The notes: generated by a model not told the origin, from the letters alone. Positions 7,083 to 16,622 are shown, numbered from the stretch's first letter. The stretch is 64,000 nt of DNA from Vibrio penaeicida (GCF_019977755.1 NZ_AP025144.1:3968001-4032000), one strand, 5' to 3'. Translations and numbers: made by a program.

Positions 7083-9284
7083 ATGCAGCTACAAAATCGA
7101 CGTTTATATGCAACCGTTGCCGCCGCTGTTTTATCTTTTCTGATACTCCCTTGGTATAGGCAAGAAGAAGGCTTTTATTCTTTCTACTGGATTTCAAGTG
7201 TATTCAGTAATGAAGAATCTTCACCAGGTATGGTGCAGTTGTTGGCTTATGGGAAACACTGGTTAATATTTGTTCCTATTGTAATACTCCTGAGCGTGGT
7301 AGCGGCTTGTTCGGCTGTCTCATCCAACAGACGAACAAGCCTGCTCATTTATGGCTCCTTGGCGGGTTTTACGCTGCTGACGCTTCAAGGCTTTGCCATT
7401 TCTTGGAATGGATGGAGTTGGACATTTTTGTCTGCCGTCTTACCTGAGGTTCCAGGGCAAAACCCGTTCGGTGCAGGTGCTGTCTCCTTTGGTCTGTGCA
7501 TGGTTGGTCTTTTTTCTTTTGGACTGGCAGAACGTGGGGTAATGAAAGGCGACGCCTTTGTCATTGGCGCTATATCCTTTCTGGTCGTCATGGTCGCAAC
7601 GTTTGTTCTGTACCCCGTATTGAGCATGTTCGCGGGTTCTGTTCAAACATTGGATGGTACGTTCAACCCGGGAGGTCTAGCGCGAAACTTATTCCACGAA
7701 AATGTTTGGAGCCTCGCATGTGTCGTGAGCGATTCACGTTGTGGTGTGGCCATTCGTACGCTTGGCTTAGCCATCTCGACGGCAACTGCATGTACGTTAT
7801 TAGGACTGTGTTTTGCACTTGTCGTTACTCGAACCAGCTTCAAGTATAAGAAAACACTACGTATTGCCACTATCTTACCCATCATCACACCTCCTTTTGT
7901 TATCGGTATGGCACTGATTCTTTTGTTCGGACGAAGTGGCATTATTACAGAGTCTTTGTCGGATCTGTTTGGGATAGAACCCAGCCGATGGCTATTTAGT
8001 ATGAAGGGGATTTGGCTAGCTCAAGTGCTTTCATTCACACCGATTTCATTCATGATTATGATTGGTGTAGTCGAAGGGGTGAGCCCTTCACTAGAAGAAG
8101 CATCCCAAACCTTACGTGCTAACTCTGCTCAAACTTTCTGGAACGTATCTTTACCGTTAATGCGCCCCGGTATTGCCAACGCATTTCTCGTTTCCTTCAT
8201 TGAAAGTATGGCTGACTTTGGTAACCCGCTCGTACTCAGCGGCAGTAACGGCGTGCTCTCCACCGAGATATTCTTTGCGGTGGTCGGTGCTCAAAGTGAT
8301 CCAACTCGGGCGGCGTCCTTGGCATTGGTACTCCTGTGTTTCACCTTAACAGCCTTCATGATTCAGCGCCTTTGGTTATCCGGTAAAAACTACGCGACCG
8401 TTACGGGTAAAGCAGACTCTGGCGTACATGCCCGACTGCCAAAACCAGCAGAACGTGCAACGGTGACGATTGTTCTCACTTGGATGTCAGTTACCGTCGT
8501 TGTCTACGGGATGATCTTATTTGGCGGCTTTGTGAATGTTTGGGGACTGGATCATAGCTTCACCCTTAAGCACTACGCTCATGCATTCAGTATCGAATTC
8601 CTCGAAACGGGTATCGAGTGGACGGGTGTTGCTTGGGATTCTTTCTGGACAACCATGGAAATTTCTCTGATTTCCGCGCCATTAACCGCCGCCGTCGGAT
8701 TGTTGACTGCGTATCTAATTGTCAGACAACATTTTAAAGGGCGAAGTATTTTCGAGTTCTCCCTCATGATGAGCTTTGCGATACCAGGGACGGTTATCGG
8801 TGTCAGTTACGTTATGGCATTTAACTACCCACCACTAGAGATGACGGGAACCGCCTTAATTCTCATTCTCGGTTTTGTCTTCCGCAATATGCCCGTTGGT
8901 GTGAGAGGGGGTATCGCCGCTATGTCGCAATTAGATCAAAGCCTAGATGAAGCGTCTCAGACTTTGGGAGCAACCACTTGGCGTACCTTACGCAAAGTTA
9001 TCCTACCACTTTTGAGACCCGCGATATTGAGTGCAATGGTGTTCTCGTTTGTCCGTGCAATTACGTCGATCAGCGCCGTTATCTTCTTAGTGAGCGCAGA
9101 GTGGAACATGGCAACGGCCTACATTGTAGGGCTAGTTGAAAATGGTGACTTTGGTGTCGCTATCGCCTACTCCTCCGCTCTTATTGTGGTGATGGTTATT
9201 GTCATATCAATATTCCAGTTATTGATTGGGGAAAGGAAGCTCCGAAGACATAACCGACTCGCGACTAAAAAGGCGACCTCTTAG
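7083..9284 (+). CDS. ABC transporter permease, two fused domains (AfuB-like)
   Basis: 733 residues with about twelve to fourteen membrane helices. Two copies of the permease domain are fused in one chain: each contains the cytoplasmic coupling loop beginning EASQTL (about residues 339 and 623). A hydrophobic N-terminal extension of about 170 residues with several helices precedes the first domain. Fused permeases of this size occur in the FbpB/AfuB group. The start has GAGGGAAA upstream. It follows the binding protein by 97 bases and precedes the ATPase by 30, consistent with one transcript. Confidence 0.87.
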   Translation: MQLQNRRLYATVAAAVLSFLILPWYRQEEGFYSFYWISSVFSNEESSPGMVQLLAYGKHWLIFVPIVILLSVVAACSAVSSNRRTSLLIYGSLAGFTLLTLQGFAISWNGWSWTFLSAVLPEVPGQNPFGAGAVSFGLCMVGLFSFGLAERGVMKGDAFVIGAISFLVVMVATFVLYPVLSMFAGSVQTLDGTFNPGGLARNLFHENVWSLACVVSDSRCGVAIRTLGLAISTATACTLLGLCFALVVTRTSFKYKKTLRIATILPIITPPFVIGMALILLFGRSGIITESLSDLFGIEPSRWLFSMKGIWLAQVLSFTPISFMIMIGVVEGVSPSLEEASQTLRANSAQTFWNVSLPLMRPGIANAFLVSFIESMADFGNPLVLSGSNGVLSTEIFFAVVGAQSDPTRAASLALVLLCFTLTAFMIQRLWLSGKNYATVTGKADSGVHARLPKPAERATVTIVLTWMSVTVVVYGMILFGGFVNVWGLDHSFTLKHYAHAFSIEFLETGIEWTGVAWDSFWTTMEISLISAPLTAAVGLLTAYLIVRQHFKGRSIFEFSLMMSFAIPGTVIGVSYVMAFNYPPLEMTGTALILILGFVFRNMPVGVRGGIAAMSQLDQSLDEASQTLGATTWRTLRKVILPLLRPAILSAMVFSFVRAITSISAVIFLVSAEWNMATAYIVGLVENGDFGVAIAYSSALIVVMVIVISIFQLLIGERKLRRHNRLATKKATS

Positions 9285-9314
9285 TCCAAGGCCTAAAACA
9301 AGGAATTAAGCTAA

Positions 9315-10391
9315 ATGAATAGTTCAAAAAAAGGTGCGGTTGATTTTTCTAGCATCTGCAAAAAATACGGCGATTTTACTGCTGTACCCGATCTCGACTT
9401 TCAACTTCGACCTGGGGAGTTAGTCACACTCCTTGGTCCTTCTGGCTGTGGGAAGACAACAACCCTTCGTATGCTAGCAGGCTTAGAGCATCCGTCTTCG
9501 GGTTCCATTAAAATTGGTGGCAGAGATGTCACCAACCTGCCGGCGAATGAACGCGATGTCGCGATGGTTTTCCAGTCCTACGCCCTCTTTCCACACATGT
9601 CCGTTGCTGAGAATGTTCAGTATGGGCTTATTTCAGGTGGCATGCCTAAAAACTTGGCCATTACGAAAGCAGAGGAAGGTTTAAGCCTAGTGGGTTTGGA
9701 TGGGTACGGGGAACGCTTACCCTCTGAATTGTCTGGTGGGCAACAGCAAAGGGTCGCGGTTGCAAGGGCTCTGGTACTCGAACCACAGGTTTTGCTTCTT
9801 GATGAACCTTTATCGAACTTGGATGCACGATTGCGTCGAAAAGTGCGTACTGACATTCGAGAAATTCAACAAAAGCTCAACCTGACGGCACTGTATGTAA
9901 CCCACGATCAGGATGAAGCGTTAGCGGTATCCGACCGAGTTGTCATTATGAATAACGGACAGATAGAGCAAGTGGGAACGCCTAAGGAGCTGTACTCACA
10001 ACCAGAGAATGAATTTGTTGCGGATTTCATTGGCGAAGCGAACTTGGTCGATTGCCTAGTTGTAGGGGTTAACGAGGGTGTCGCGAAAATTGACGTACTC
10101 GGCTACACCTTCGAACTGAATTGTGCGCACGCCAAAGTCGGAAACGGACGGCTTGCCGTCAGGCCCGGTGCCATCCAAATATCCTCCAGCCCAGAGGCAA
10201 ACACCTTGTCTGGCAAAGTCAAAGTCGCGTCATTTTTGGGGGACCATATGGAGTATGAAATAGAAACGGCTGCTGGCGATCTTTTTGCCATCGCCGATAA
10301 CTCCAACAGTGATATATCCACGAACCAAGAAGTATCTATCCATTTCAGGCAGAGTGATCTCGCGCTGTTGAAACAGGGAGGTAAATCTTAA
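9315..10391 (+). CDS. ABC transporter ATP-binding protein (AfuC/FbpC-like)
   Basis: 358 residues. Walker A GPSGCGKTT (about residues 42-50), Q-loop QSYALFPH, signature LSGGQQQR, Walker B LLLDEPLSNLD and the switch histidine (YVTHD) are all present. The C-terminal third is a TOBE-like regulatory domain. It energises the permease encoded just upstream. Its stop codon overlaps the start of the phosphatase gene by one base (TAATG), so the two are translationally coupled. Confidence 0.92.
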   Translation: MNSSKKGAVDFSSICKKYGDFTAVPDLDFQLRPGELVTLLGPSGCGKTTTLRMLAGLEHPSSGSIKIGGRDVTNLPANERDVAMVFQSYALFPHMSVAENVQYGLISGGMPKNLAITKAEEGLSLVGLDGYGERLPSELSGGQQQRVAVARALVLEPQVLLLDEPLSNLDARLRRKVRTDIREIQQKLNLTALYVTHDQDEALAVSDRVVIMNNGQIEQVGTPKELYSQPENEFVADFIGEANLVDCLVVGVNEGVAKIDVLGYTFELNCAHAKVGNGRLAVRPGAIQISSSPEANTLSGKVKVASFLGDHMEYEIETAAGDLFAIADNSNSDISTNQEVSIHFRQSDLALLKQGGKS

Positions 10392-11194
10392 TGACGACAA
10401 AATATTCGGCGGCGAATCCGGAAGAAAGCCGGCTTCAGTTCGCCATATCCATCGCTCATAAAGCAGGTATTCTTGCGTTGAAGTACTTCAATGATCTTGC
10501 TTCCCTAGCGGTCGAGAAAAAATCGAATGCACACGATGTCGTTTCAATTGCCGACCGCGAAACTGAAATTCTAATGCGAGAACTCATCAAGTCAGAATTT
10601 CCAAACGATGGCATTCTTGGTGAAGAATTGGGGTTTGATAATGCTGATTCAGAATACACTTGGGTGATCGACCCCATTGATGGTACTCAAATGTTTCTGT
10701 CTGGTATTCCAACGTGGAGTATCTCCATCGCCATTGTTTCTAATGGTGAACCCATCATAGGTGTCGTGTACGACCCCAACCAAGGGGATTGCTACTCTGG
10801 TCTAATTGGAAATGGAGCTTATCTAAACAATCAAAAAATGATAATCAACAACCAGCTGTCTCTATCTGATGGCATGACCGGAGTAGGTACTAATCGATTC
10901 GGTTCGCAGGAGCCCGTCGTATCTACTATAGATTACATACTCGGTAACGGCGGGCAAGTGATCAGGAATGGTTCCGGAGCGCTGATGCTTGCCCAAGTAG
11001 CGGCTTCTAAACTCGTCGCCTATTTTGAACCAAGAATGTACCCATGGGACTGTCTAGCCGGAATTTGTTTAATAAAGGAATCAAAAGGGTACGCTTGCGA
11101 TTTTGAGCTAAACGACTACACCATAAAGCATGGTGCCCGAGTATTAGCAGGAACAAAGTCGTCTGTATTTGACCTTAAATCACAAATCAAATAG
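10391..11194 (+). CDS. Inositol-monophosphatase-family phosphatase
   Basis: 267 residues. It carries the metal-binding acidic cluster GEELG, motif A 'WVIDPIDGT' (about residues 94-102) and motif B 'YPWDCLAG' (about residue 217). Family members are Mg-dependent phosphatases for inositol phosphates, histidinol phosphate, PAP or sugar phosphates. It is coupled to the transporter ATPase by a one-base overlap. That suggests it removes phosphate from the compound brought in by the transporter. The exact substrate cannot be read from the sequence. A histidinol-phosphatase (HisN) role is an alternative but does not fit the context. Confidence 0.85.
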   Translation: MTTKYSAANPEESRLQFAISIAHKAGILALKYFNDLASLAVEKKSNAHDVVSIADRETEILMRELIKSEFPNDGILGEELGFDNADSEYTWVIDPIDGTQMFLSGIPTWSISIAIVSNGEPIIGVVYDPNQGDCYSGLIGNGAYLNNQKMIINNQLSLSDGMTGVGTNRFGSQEPVVSTIDYILGNGGQVIRNGSGALMLAQVAASKLVAYFEPRMYPWDCLAGICLIKESKGYACDFELNDYTIKHGARVLAGTKSSVFDLKSQIK

Positions 11195-11232
11195 GCATCC
11201 AGTCAAAATTCGACACGGATTCCACTCAAAAC

Positions 11233-11262
11233 AAGAGGCTGCATCATTAGCAGCCTCTTATC
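11233..11262. terminator. Bidirectional terminator between two convergent operons
   Basis: AAGAGGCTGC (11233-11242) pairs with GCAGCCTCTT (11250-11259). T-rich tracts on both sides serve the phosphatase (plus) and arsJ (minus). Confidence 0.75.
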
Positions 11263-11269
11263 TTATACG

Positions 11270-12493
11270 TTAGGAGGCGGGTTCAATTACTTTATGTTTG
11301 GGCAACTTAATACTGATTACAGCGGTTAACACTAAGAAGCCGAACGACACCCACAAACATGCCGACAATCCCGCCACCTGAAAGACCCAGCCAGATAATA
11401 CCGTGCCTATCAACCTTCCCATTGCATTAGCCATGTAGTAAAAACCGACGTCGAGCGAAACCCCATCGCCTTTGGCATAGCTCACTATCAGGTAGGAATG
11501 CAGAGACGAGTTAACCGCAAATACTGCCCCAAATACCATTAAACCAATGACGATAACCCACTGTGGATACCACGACATTTGGACGGCATATGCAATCACA
11601 CCCGTGATACCTGCCAACAGCAGTGCCCAATACAATGCAGCGGAGCCATCGGGGACACGCCCTTGCGCTTTACCGGTAATGTTGGGCGCAAAACCTTGTA
11701 CCAAACCATAGGCAATCACCCAACTCGCGAGGAACCCGCCTACCCATAGGTGATCCCAACCGAATACTGAACCGAGATACACAGGTAACGCCACGACAAA
11801 CCAAACATCTCGTGCACCGAACAAAAATAGACGGGCTGCAGAAAGAATATTGATGCTTTCAGACTTAGAGAAAATTTGGCTGAATTTCGGTTTGTTCTTC
11901 GCCTTCCCCATGTTGCTTTCAAGTGCGATTAGGCTACCAACCAACACCAAAGACAACACACCAGCCATCACCAATACCGACGCTTTAAAGCCGATAAGAG
12001 ACAGTAATAATCCACCAATAAAGAAACCTGCACCTTTAAGCGCATTCTTAGAACCAGTGAGGATAGCGACCCATTTGTACAGCCCACCTTGGTCTTCTTT
12101 TGGCACCAGCGTTTTAATGGCACTTTTGGCACTCATCTTATTCAGATCTTTAGCAATACCCGAAAGTGCTTGTGCAGCCATAACCCAAGGAATGGTGAGC
12201 CACACCGCAGGTACCGCTAGCATCATCAAGGCGACGATTTGCATTCCCAAACCGATATTCATGGTTCGGTTCAAGCCTAACCTCGCTCCTAGCCAACCCC
12301 CAATAAGATTGGTCACGACCCCAAAAAATTCATAGAAAAGAAACAGCGAAGCGATAGCCAACGTGCTGTAACCCAAATCATGGAAATACAACACCACCAG
12401 CATTCTGAGTGCACCATCGGTGAGTGTGAAGTTCCAATAGTTGAACGTCACCAACATGTATTGGCGAACACTTTTACTCAAACCTGAAAACAT
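11270..12493 (-). CDS. arsJ: ArsJ, major-facilitator efflux protein for arsenate/organoarsenical
   Basis: 407 residues with about twelve membrane helices; the pattern 'TFNYWNFTLTDGALRMLVVLYF' near the N-terminus identifies ArsJ. It was first described as exporting 1-arseno-3-phosphoglycerate made by the linked GAPDH; work on the V. cholerae operon attributes export of free arsenate to it. The ATG at 12493 is chosen over one four codons upstream because GGGAG sits five bases before it. It is the last gene of the arsR-GAPDH-phosphatase-arsJ operon, 116 bases after the phosphatase. Confidence 0.88.
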   Translation of the reverse strand: MFSGLSKSVRQYMLVTFNYWNFTLTDGALRMLVVLYFHDLGYSTLAIASLFLFYEFFGVVTNLIGGWLGARLGLNRTMNIGLGMQIVALMMLAVPAVWLTIPWVMAAQALSGIAKDLNKMSAKSAIKTLVPKEDQGGLYKWVAILTGSKNALKGAGFFIGGLLLSLIGFKASVLVMAGVLSLVLVGSLIALESNMGKAKNKPKFSQIFSKSESINILSAARLFLFGARDVWFVVALPVYLGSVFGWDHLWVGGFLASWVIAYGLVQGFAPNITGKAQGRVPDGSAALYWALLLAGITGVIAYAVQMSWYPQWVIVIGLMVFGAVFAVNSSLHSYLIVSYAKGDGVSLDVGFYYMANAMGRLIGTVLSGWVFQVAGLSACLWVSFGFLVLTAVISIKLPKHKVIEPAS

Positions 12494-12609
12494 GAAAACT
12501 CCCATGCTTGGCAGTAAAGGCTGAGGTCTGCCGACCTAGGTAATTGAGCTTTGAGAACATCATGATCCCAAAGCTTTTAAACGATCAATCTAGCTCACGA
12601 GAGATCGCC

Positions 12610-13113
12610 TTACTTCGATGTATAGTCGGATGCCACACGCTCGATGTAATCAACTTGTACGGGTTTGGTAAACGCACCCGGACGAAGTGCCTGTACTTCC
12701 CGGATGATGTCATCCAGAGCCCAACCTTTTTCTAGCAATAGGTGAGCGGCGAACAAACCTGTACGTCCCGAGCCTCCCATGCAGTGCATGGCTACGTTAC
12801 CGTCTTCTTCTAGAATGGCGTGTAAGTCTGGGCTGGCGTTTTGCCATTTAATTTCGAACGCTTCGCTCGGTGCGCAATCGTCTTCAATTTCAATTTGAAA
12901 GCACTTCATACCCAATTGCTCGGTTAATGCTCCAAGCTCTGCAACGTCTTTGCTGGCAAGTTCGGCATCACTCAAAGCAGTGACTATCGCTTGCACACCT
13001 TGAGATTGAAGCTGCTTCAGAGAATCCTCTAATGAAACGCCTTTTGTACCTGGGCAAGGCGTTAAAACCAAACCACCGATTTCTAAATCTAAATTCCAAG
13101 TGGGGTGAGACAT
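12610..13113 (-). CDS. Protein-tyrosine/dual-specificity-type phosphatase of the arsenate operon
   Basis: 167 residues with the cysteine phosphatase loop HCMGGSGRTG (HC-x5-R) near residue 110 and a candidate general-acid aspartate upstream (around DDCAPSE). It is related to the CDKN3/dual-specificity group. It lies 12 bases after the GAPDH gene with GAGAGGAA as ribosome site. The same position is held by a 'putative phosphatase' in the V. cholerae var operon. Arsenate mimics phosphate, so it may act on an arseno- or phospho-intermediate. It is not a classical ArsC reductase: the short CX5R loop near the N-terminus typical of ArsC is absent. Confidence 0.85.
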   Translation of the reverse strand: MSHPTWNLDLEIGGLVLTPCPGTKGVSLEDSLKQLQSQGVQAIVTALSDAELASKDVAELGALTEQLGMKCFQIEIEDDCAPSEAFEIKWQNASPDLHAILEEDGNVAMHCMGGSGRTGLFAAHLLLEKGWALDDIIREVQALRPGAFTKPVQVDYIERVASDYTSK

Positions 13114-13125
13114 GTCTGTTCCTCT

Positions 13126-14127
13126 CTATGCCAAACCAACATTACGAACCAACTCAGCGGTACGAGTCGCGTAGCCCATTTCATTGTCATACCACGCATA
13201 GATTTTCACCATTCGCGTTCCAACAACCATGGTTGAAAGCGCATCGACAATGGTAGAGCGTTGGTCGCCTTTATAATCGATTGATACCAGTGGACGCTCT
13301 TCAAAACCAAGAATCCCCTTCAGTTCGCCTTCAGATGCTTCTTTAAGCAAGGCGTTCACTTCTTCTGGAGTGGTGTCCTTTTTCACATCAAAAATGATGT
13401 CGGTTAAAGAGGCATTGGCTAAAGGTACGCGCACCGCGTGTCCGTTAATCTTGTCTTTTAGCTCTGGGAAAATTTCCACAATCGCGGTCGCGCTGCCCGT
13501 TGTGGTTGGAATCAAGCTCATTCCACATGCGCGTGCGCGGCGAAGGTCTTTATGGGGCGCATCTAAAATGGTTTGAGTATTGGTTAAGTCGTGAATCGTC
13601 GTGAAAGACGCTTGCGCTATCCCAAGCTTCTCATGGATAACTTTCACAACAGGTGCAATGCAGTTGGTGGTGCAAGAAGCTGCGGTAACAATTTTATGCC
13701 TCGCAGGGTCGAAGATATGGTCGTTCACGCCCACCACGATGTTCGCTATGCCTTCTTCTTTTACTGGCGCTGATACCACAACACGCTTTACACCCTGATC
13801 TAAGTACTGGTTCAGGAAAGAGGTTTTGCGATGCACGCCCGTTGCTTCAATCACCACGTCGCAGCCCGACCAATCGGTATCCGCAATGGAAGCATTTTGT
13901 GACGTCGAGATTCGCTGATCATTGATAACAATATCACCATTATCGACACTCACTTCGTGGTGCCAGCGCCCCTGAACGGAATCAAACTCCAGCAAGTGGC
14001 CTAAGGTTTCTGCATTTCCTGCCACATCATTAATGTGAACAAATTCGATTTCGGACCAGTCAAACGCCGCGCGCAATGCTAGGCGACCAATTCTGCCAAA
14101 ACCGTTAATTCCTACTTTAATCGTCAT
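13126..14127 (-). CDS. Arsenate-operon glyceraldehyde-3-phosphate dehydrogenase (ArsJ-associated)
   Basis: 333 residues with the NAD-binding start '[17 protein letters not shown]' and the catalytic 'SCTTNC' near residue 150. Given arsenate in place of phosphate, GAPDH makes 1-arseno-3-phosphoglycerate, which is the role of the ars-linked paralogue. The start at 14127 (GGAAG eight bases upstream) is preferred to the ATG at 14142, which has no ribosome site. Position between arsR and arsJ separates it from the housekeeping gapA. Confidence 0.88.
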   Translation of the reverse strand: MTIKVGINGFGRIGRLALRAAFDWSEIEFVHINDVAGNAETLGHLLEFDSVQGRWHHEVSVDNGDIVINDQRISTSQNASIADTDWSGCDVVIEATGVHRKTSFLNQYLDQGVKRVVVSAPVKEEGIANIVVGVNDHIFDPARHKIVTAASCTTNCIAPVVKVIHEKLGIAQASFTTIHDLTNTQTILDAPHKDLRRARACGMSLIPTTTGSATAIVEIFPELKDKINGHAVRVPLANASLTDIIFDVKKDTTPEEVNALLKEASEGELKGILGFEERPLVSIDYKGDQRSTIVDALSTMVVGTRMVKIYAWYDNEMGYATRTAELVRNVGLA

Positions 14128-14186
14128 CGTTTTATCTTCCATTTAGGGAAACTGTTGTACCCAAGTAACTTTAAGGTGACTGGGAG

Positions 14187-14525
14187 CTACTGGCATGGTC
14201 TTTCAGCGCGATTCAAACGTTCTATATCGGCTTGATACTGCACTTTCAAACTTTCTGAAGTCGCAATACCATCAATCACATTGCTTAGCCATTCAGGTAA
14301 TTCTGAAGAGATTTGGTAATACACCCATTGCCCTCGGCGTTCATCCAACAGCACACCGGATTGTCTTAATTGCGCAAGGTGGCGTGAGATTTTGGGCTGG
14401 CTTTCTTCCAATGCATCCATTAGTTCACATACACAAAGGCTGCCTTCTCGGGCGAGCAGAAGTAAGCATCTCAAACGTGTTTCGTCTGACAGCATCTTGA
14501 AAAACAGGTGAGGTAACATAGCCAT
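14187..14525 (-). CDS. arsR: ArsR-family metalloregulator of the arsenate operon
   Basis: 112 residues, winged helix. The metal-binding box 'LCVCELMDAL' gives two cysteines (about 31 and 33) and a third lies next to the C-terminus (PCQ). The recognition helix 'ESQPKISRHLAQLRQSGVL' is typical. It represses the operon until an arsenic ligand binds. Two in-frame ATG codons (14525 and 14519) are possible starts. A perfect 9-bp dyad covers the region just upstream (14529-14558). Confidence 0.9.
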   Translation of the reverse strand: MAMLPHLFFKMLSDETRLRCLLLLAREGSLCVCELMDALEESQPKISRHLAQLRQSGVLLDERRGQWVYYQISSELPEWLSNVIDGIATSESLKVQYQADIERLNRAERPCQ

Positions 14526-14528
14526 CTC

Positions 14529-14558
14529 TTAATATATTCGCATATCCATATATATTAA
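14529..14558 (-). promoter_or_regulatory. Candidate ArsR operator
   Basis: TTAATATAT (14529-14537) and its exact inverted copy ATATATTAA (14550-14558) with a 12-base spacer lie immediately upstream of arsR. Size and A/T character fit an ArsR/SmtB operator. Confidence 0.6.
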
Positions 14559-14642
14559 AAAATAACGAACTTAGGTCAAGAGAGAAAGATCAAATTAATA
14601 GAATTGTCACATAAGGAAAGGACAGTGAGTCAAGCAGCTCAA

Positions 14643-15902
14643 TTACCCACCGACGGCTTTGGGCGGCTTCATATTGGTCAGAATCATTGCTTGCATGTGC
14701 TCACTCCAGTTCATCGCTTCGTGAAGTTCATTTCGGACATCGTCCACTTTCAGCTGCAGTGATTGGCACAAACTTTCCACGCCATCCCAATCAGCATTTT
14801 CAAAGCGTTCTTCAAGCGTTAACAGCTGACCCAGAGGCCCTTCACGCTGGAGCAACGCAATGTTGATTTCAGCGCATAATGGGAGTTGCTCAAGTAAGCT
14901 GTCCATGGAATGGTCGAGAAAGGAATCCAACAATGAAAACAACCCAATGATGAACGCTTGATCACGTTGGCTATCAAAGGGGCGATAGCGAGTCATTAAG
15001 TGGCAGAAACGCGCGCGCTGCAACGACAGCTTATGCAATTCCAATGGTTTCTTGTTCGAAACATAAGAAGCAACAACCAAGGAAACAAACTGTTTAAGCT
15101 TATCTTGTCCTAGGTAGACCAAGGCCTGCCTAAAAGAGGAAATAGGCACAGAAATCCTTGGCGTCATTCCATTTACAAAACGCAGTAATTGATAACTGAG
15201 CGTCACATCTTGAGTGACCAACATTTCGACGCGATCGTAGTCGACATCGGCTTGGCAAACTTCTTGAAAGAGCTCAAGGGCAAGCATTTGCTCAGGTTTA
15301 ACTGCGCGATTACGGATAACTTCAGGCTTACTGAAGAAAAAGCCTTGGAAGAAATCGAAACCCGCCTCACGAGCCGCTTCAAATTCTTGATACGTTTCAA
15401 CACGCTCAGCTAAGAATTTACATTTTGACCCAGCGGCTATCTTTTGACGAACGTATTCGCACGCTTGCTCGATACCCACTTGCATCAGGTCTATCTTGAT
15501 AATTTTTGCGTAAGGAACAAATCGCTCCCACTCTGCGCCCAAATCAAAATCGTCCAACGCAATGGCGTAGCCATGACGATGTAGGTAACGGATCGCGTGC
15601 AGTAAATCGTCGGTTGGGCGGCATGTTTCCAGCACTTCTACAATGATTTGCTCTTTGGGCAATGCCATTGGAAGCATTCGAACCAAACTTTCGTGAGGGA
15701 AGTTAATGAAGTAGCGAGAAGCTTTAGAGGTCGCACTACTTCCAAAAGAAAGGAAGTTCTCGACGATCAAGCGGTAGGTCGCTCGATTTGAGTCAACATG
15801 AACGGGAAATGCGTTGTGCTCCCCGTCTCTGAACAGCAGTTCATAGCCTATGGTTTGGCATTTATTATTCAGAATAGGTTGCCGTGCAACATAGGTGTAC
15901 AT
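14643..15902 (-). CDS. EAL-HDOD domain signalling protein
   Basis: 419 residues. The N-terminal part (to about 190) is an EAL-type domain whose signature reads 'YELLFRDG' instead of E-A/V-L. 'EVLETC', 'ALDDFDLG', 'KIDL' and 'AERVET' mark the other motifs. The DDFG-GYS loop is altered, so c-di-GMP hydrolysis is doubtful. The C-terminal part (about 200-400) is an HDOD domain. This is the YuxH/CdgJ-like architecture found in vibrios, where CdgJ affects motility and biofilm. Monocistronic. Confidence 0.85.
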   Translation of the reverse strand: MYTYVARQPILNNKCQTIGYELLFRDGEHNAFPVHVDSNRATYRLIVENFLSFGSSATSKASRYFINFPHESLVRMLPMALPKEQIIVEVLETCRPTDDLLHAIRYLHRHGYAIALDDFDLGAEWERFVPYAKIIKIDLMQVGIEQACEYVRQKIAAGSKCKFLAERVETYQEFEAAREAGFDFFQGFFFSKPEVIRNRAVKPEQMLALELFQEVCQADVDYDRVEMLVTQDVTLSYQLLRFVNGMTPRISVPISSFRQALVYLGQDKLKQFVSLVVASYVSNKKPLELHKLSLQRARFCHLMTRYRPFDSQRDQAFIIGLFSLLDSFLDHSMDSLLEQLPLCAEINIALLQREGPLGQLLTLEERFENADWDGVESLCQSLQLKVDDVRNELHEAMNWSEHMQAMILTNMKPPKAVGG

Positions 15903-16004
15903 AGATAATTACCCAAAACCACAAACTAAAGGTATCACTGGTCCGAGAAGATACCGTATTTCCATGCGTATCGGTAGTCCAAATTGTTAATATCCACCAA
16001 TGCG

Positions 16005-16622
16005 TTAAGCTCTTGCCGTCGCCAGCAAAGCACCGCAACCGATAAACATAGAGCCAAAAATCCGGTTCATTCTCGACATCATCTTTTCTGATCGGATAAA
16101 CCGACCTAAATGCGCAGCCATTCCGGTGTAAAAAATCATGACAAAAATATCAATTACAACGGTGGTCACACCAAGCACAATAAGCTGAGTCATCTGATCT
16201 TGAGCCGGATCGATAAACTGTGGAAACAGGGCTACGAGGAAAACAATCGACTTCGGATTGGTCAAATTGATAAAAGTGGCACTCCGCATCAATTGCCATC
16301 CCGACACTTGTTTGGGCTCTGTAGAAACGGTTAAGCTCGTGGTTTCTCGCCACTTTTGCATACCAAGTAAAATTAGATAGGCCACTCCAACCCACTTGAT
16401 CACAGTAAATGCTATTGCAGACTGTGCAACCAAGGCGCCTATCCCTGCTCCTACTAAGACAATATGAAAGGTAAGCCCAATTTGTAAACCCAAGATCGCG
16501 GGTAACGACTTGCGTATCCCATAATTGATACCATTACTGATCGAGTTCACAGTTCCTGAGCCCGGTGCGAAACTAAAAATGATTGCGGTGGCGATATAGG
16601 TCAACAAAACTTGGGTATCCAT
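16005..16622 (-). CDS. rhtB: LysE/RhtB-family amino-acid exporter
   Basis: 205 residues, close to RhtB (206 aa), with five or six membrane helices and the family motif 'FSFAPGSGTVNSISNG' in the first loop. RhtB exports homoserine and homoserine lactone in E. coli. The name is supported by context: E. coli also has rhtB next to pldB and yigL. The ATG at 16622 has AAAGGA upstream and is preferred to the one at 16646. It is divergent from the lysophospholipase gene. Confidence 0.75.
   Translation of the reverse strand: MDTQVLLTYIATAIIFSFAPGSGTVNSISNGINYGIRKSLPAILGLQIGLTFHIVLVGAGIGALVAQSAIAFTVIKWVGVAYLILLGMQKWRETTSLTVSTEPKQVSGWQLMRSATFINLTNPKSIVFLVALFPQFIDPAQDQMTQLIVLGVTTVVIDIFVMIFYTGMAAHLGRFIRSEKMMSRMNRIFGSMFIGCGALLATARA

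Noticed and set aside
5960..11194. Iron(III) uptake system
   Set aside because: Family resemblance only: no visible iron-binding tyrosine pair, a LacI-type regulator instead of Fur control, and a coupled phosphatase.
12610..13113. ArsC arsenate reductase
   Set aside because: The signature loop is of the dual-specificity phosphatase type near residue 110, not the N-terminal ArsC arrangement.
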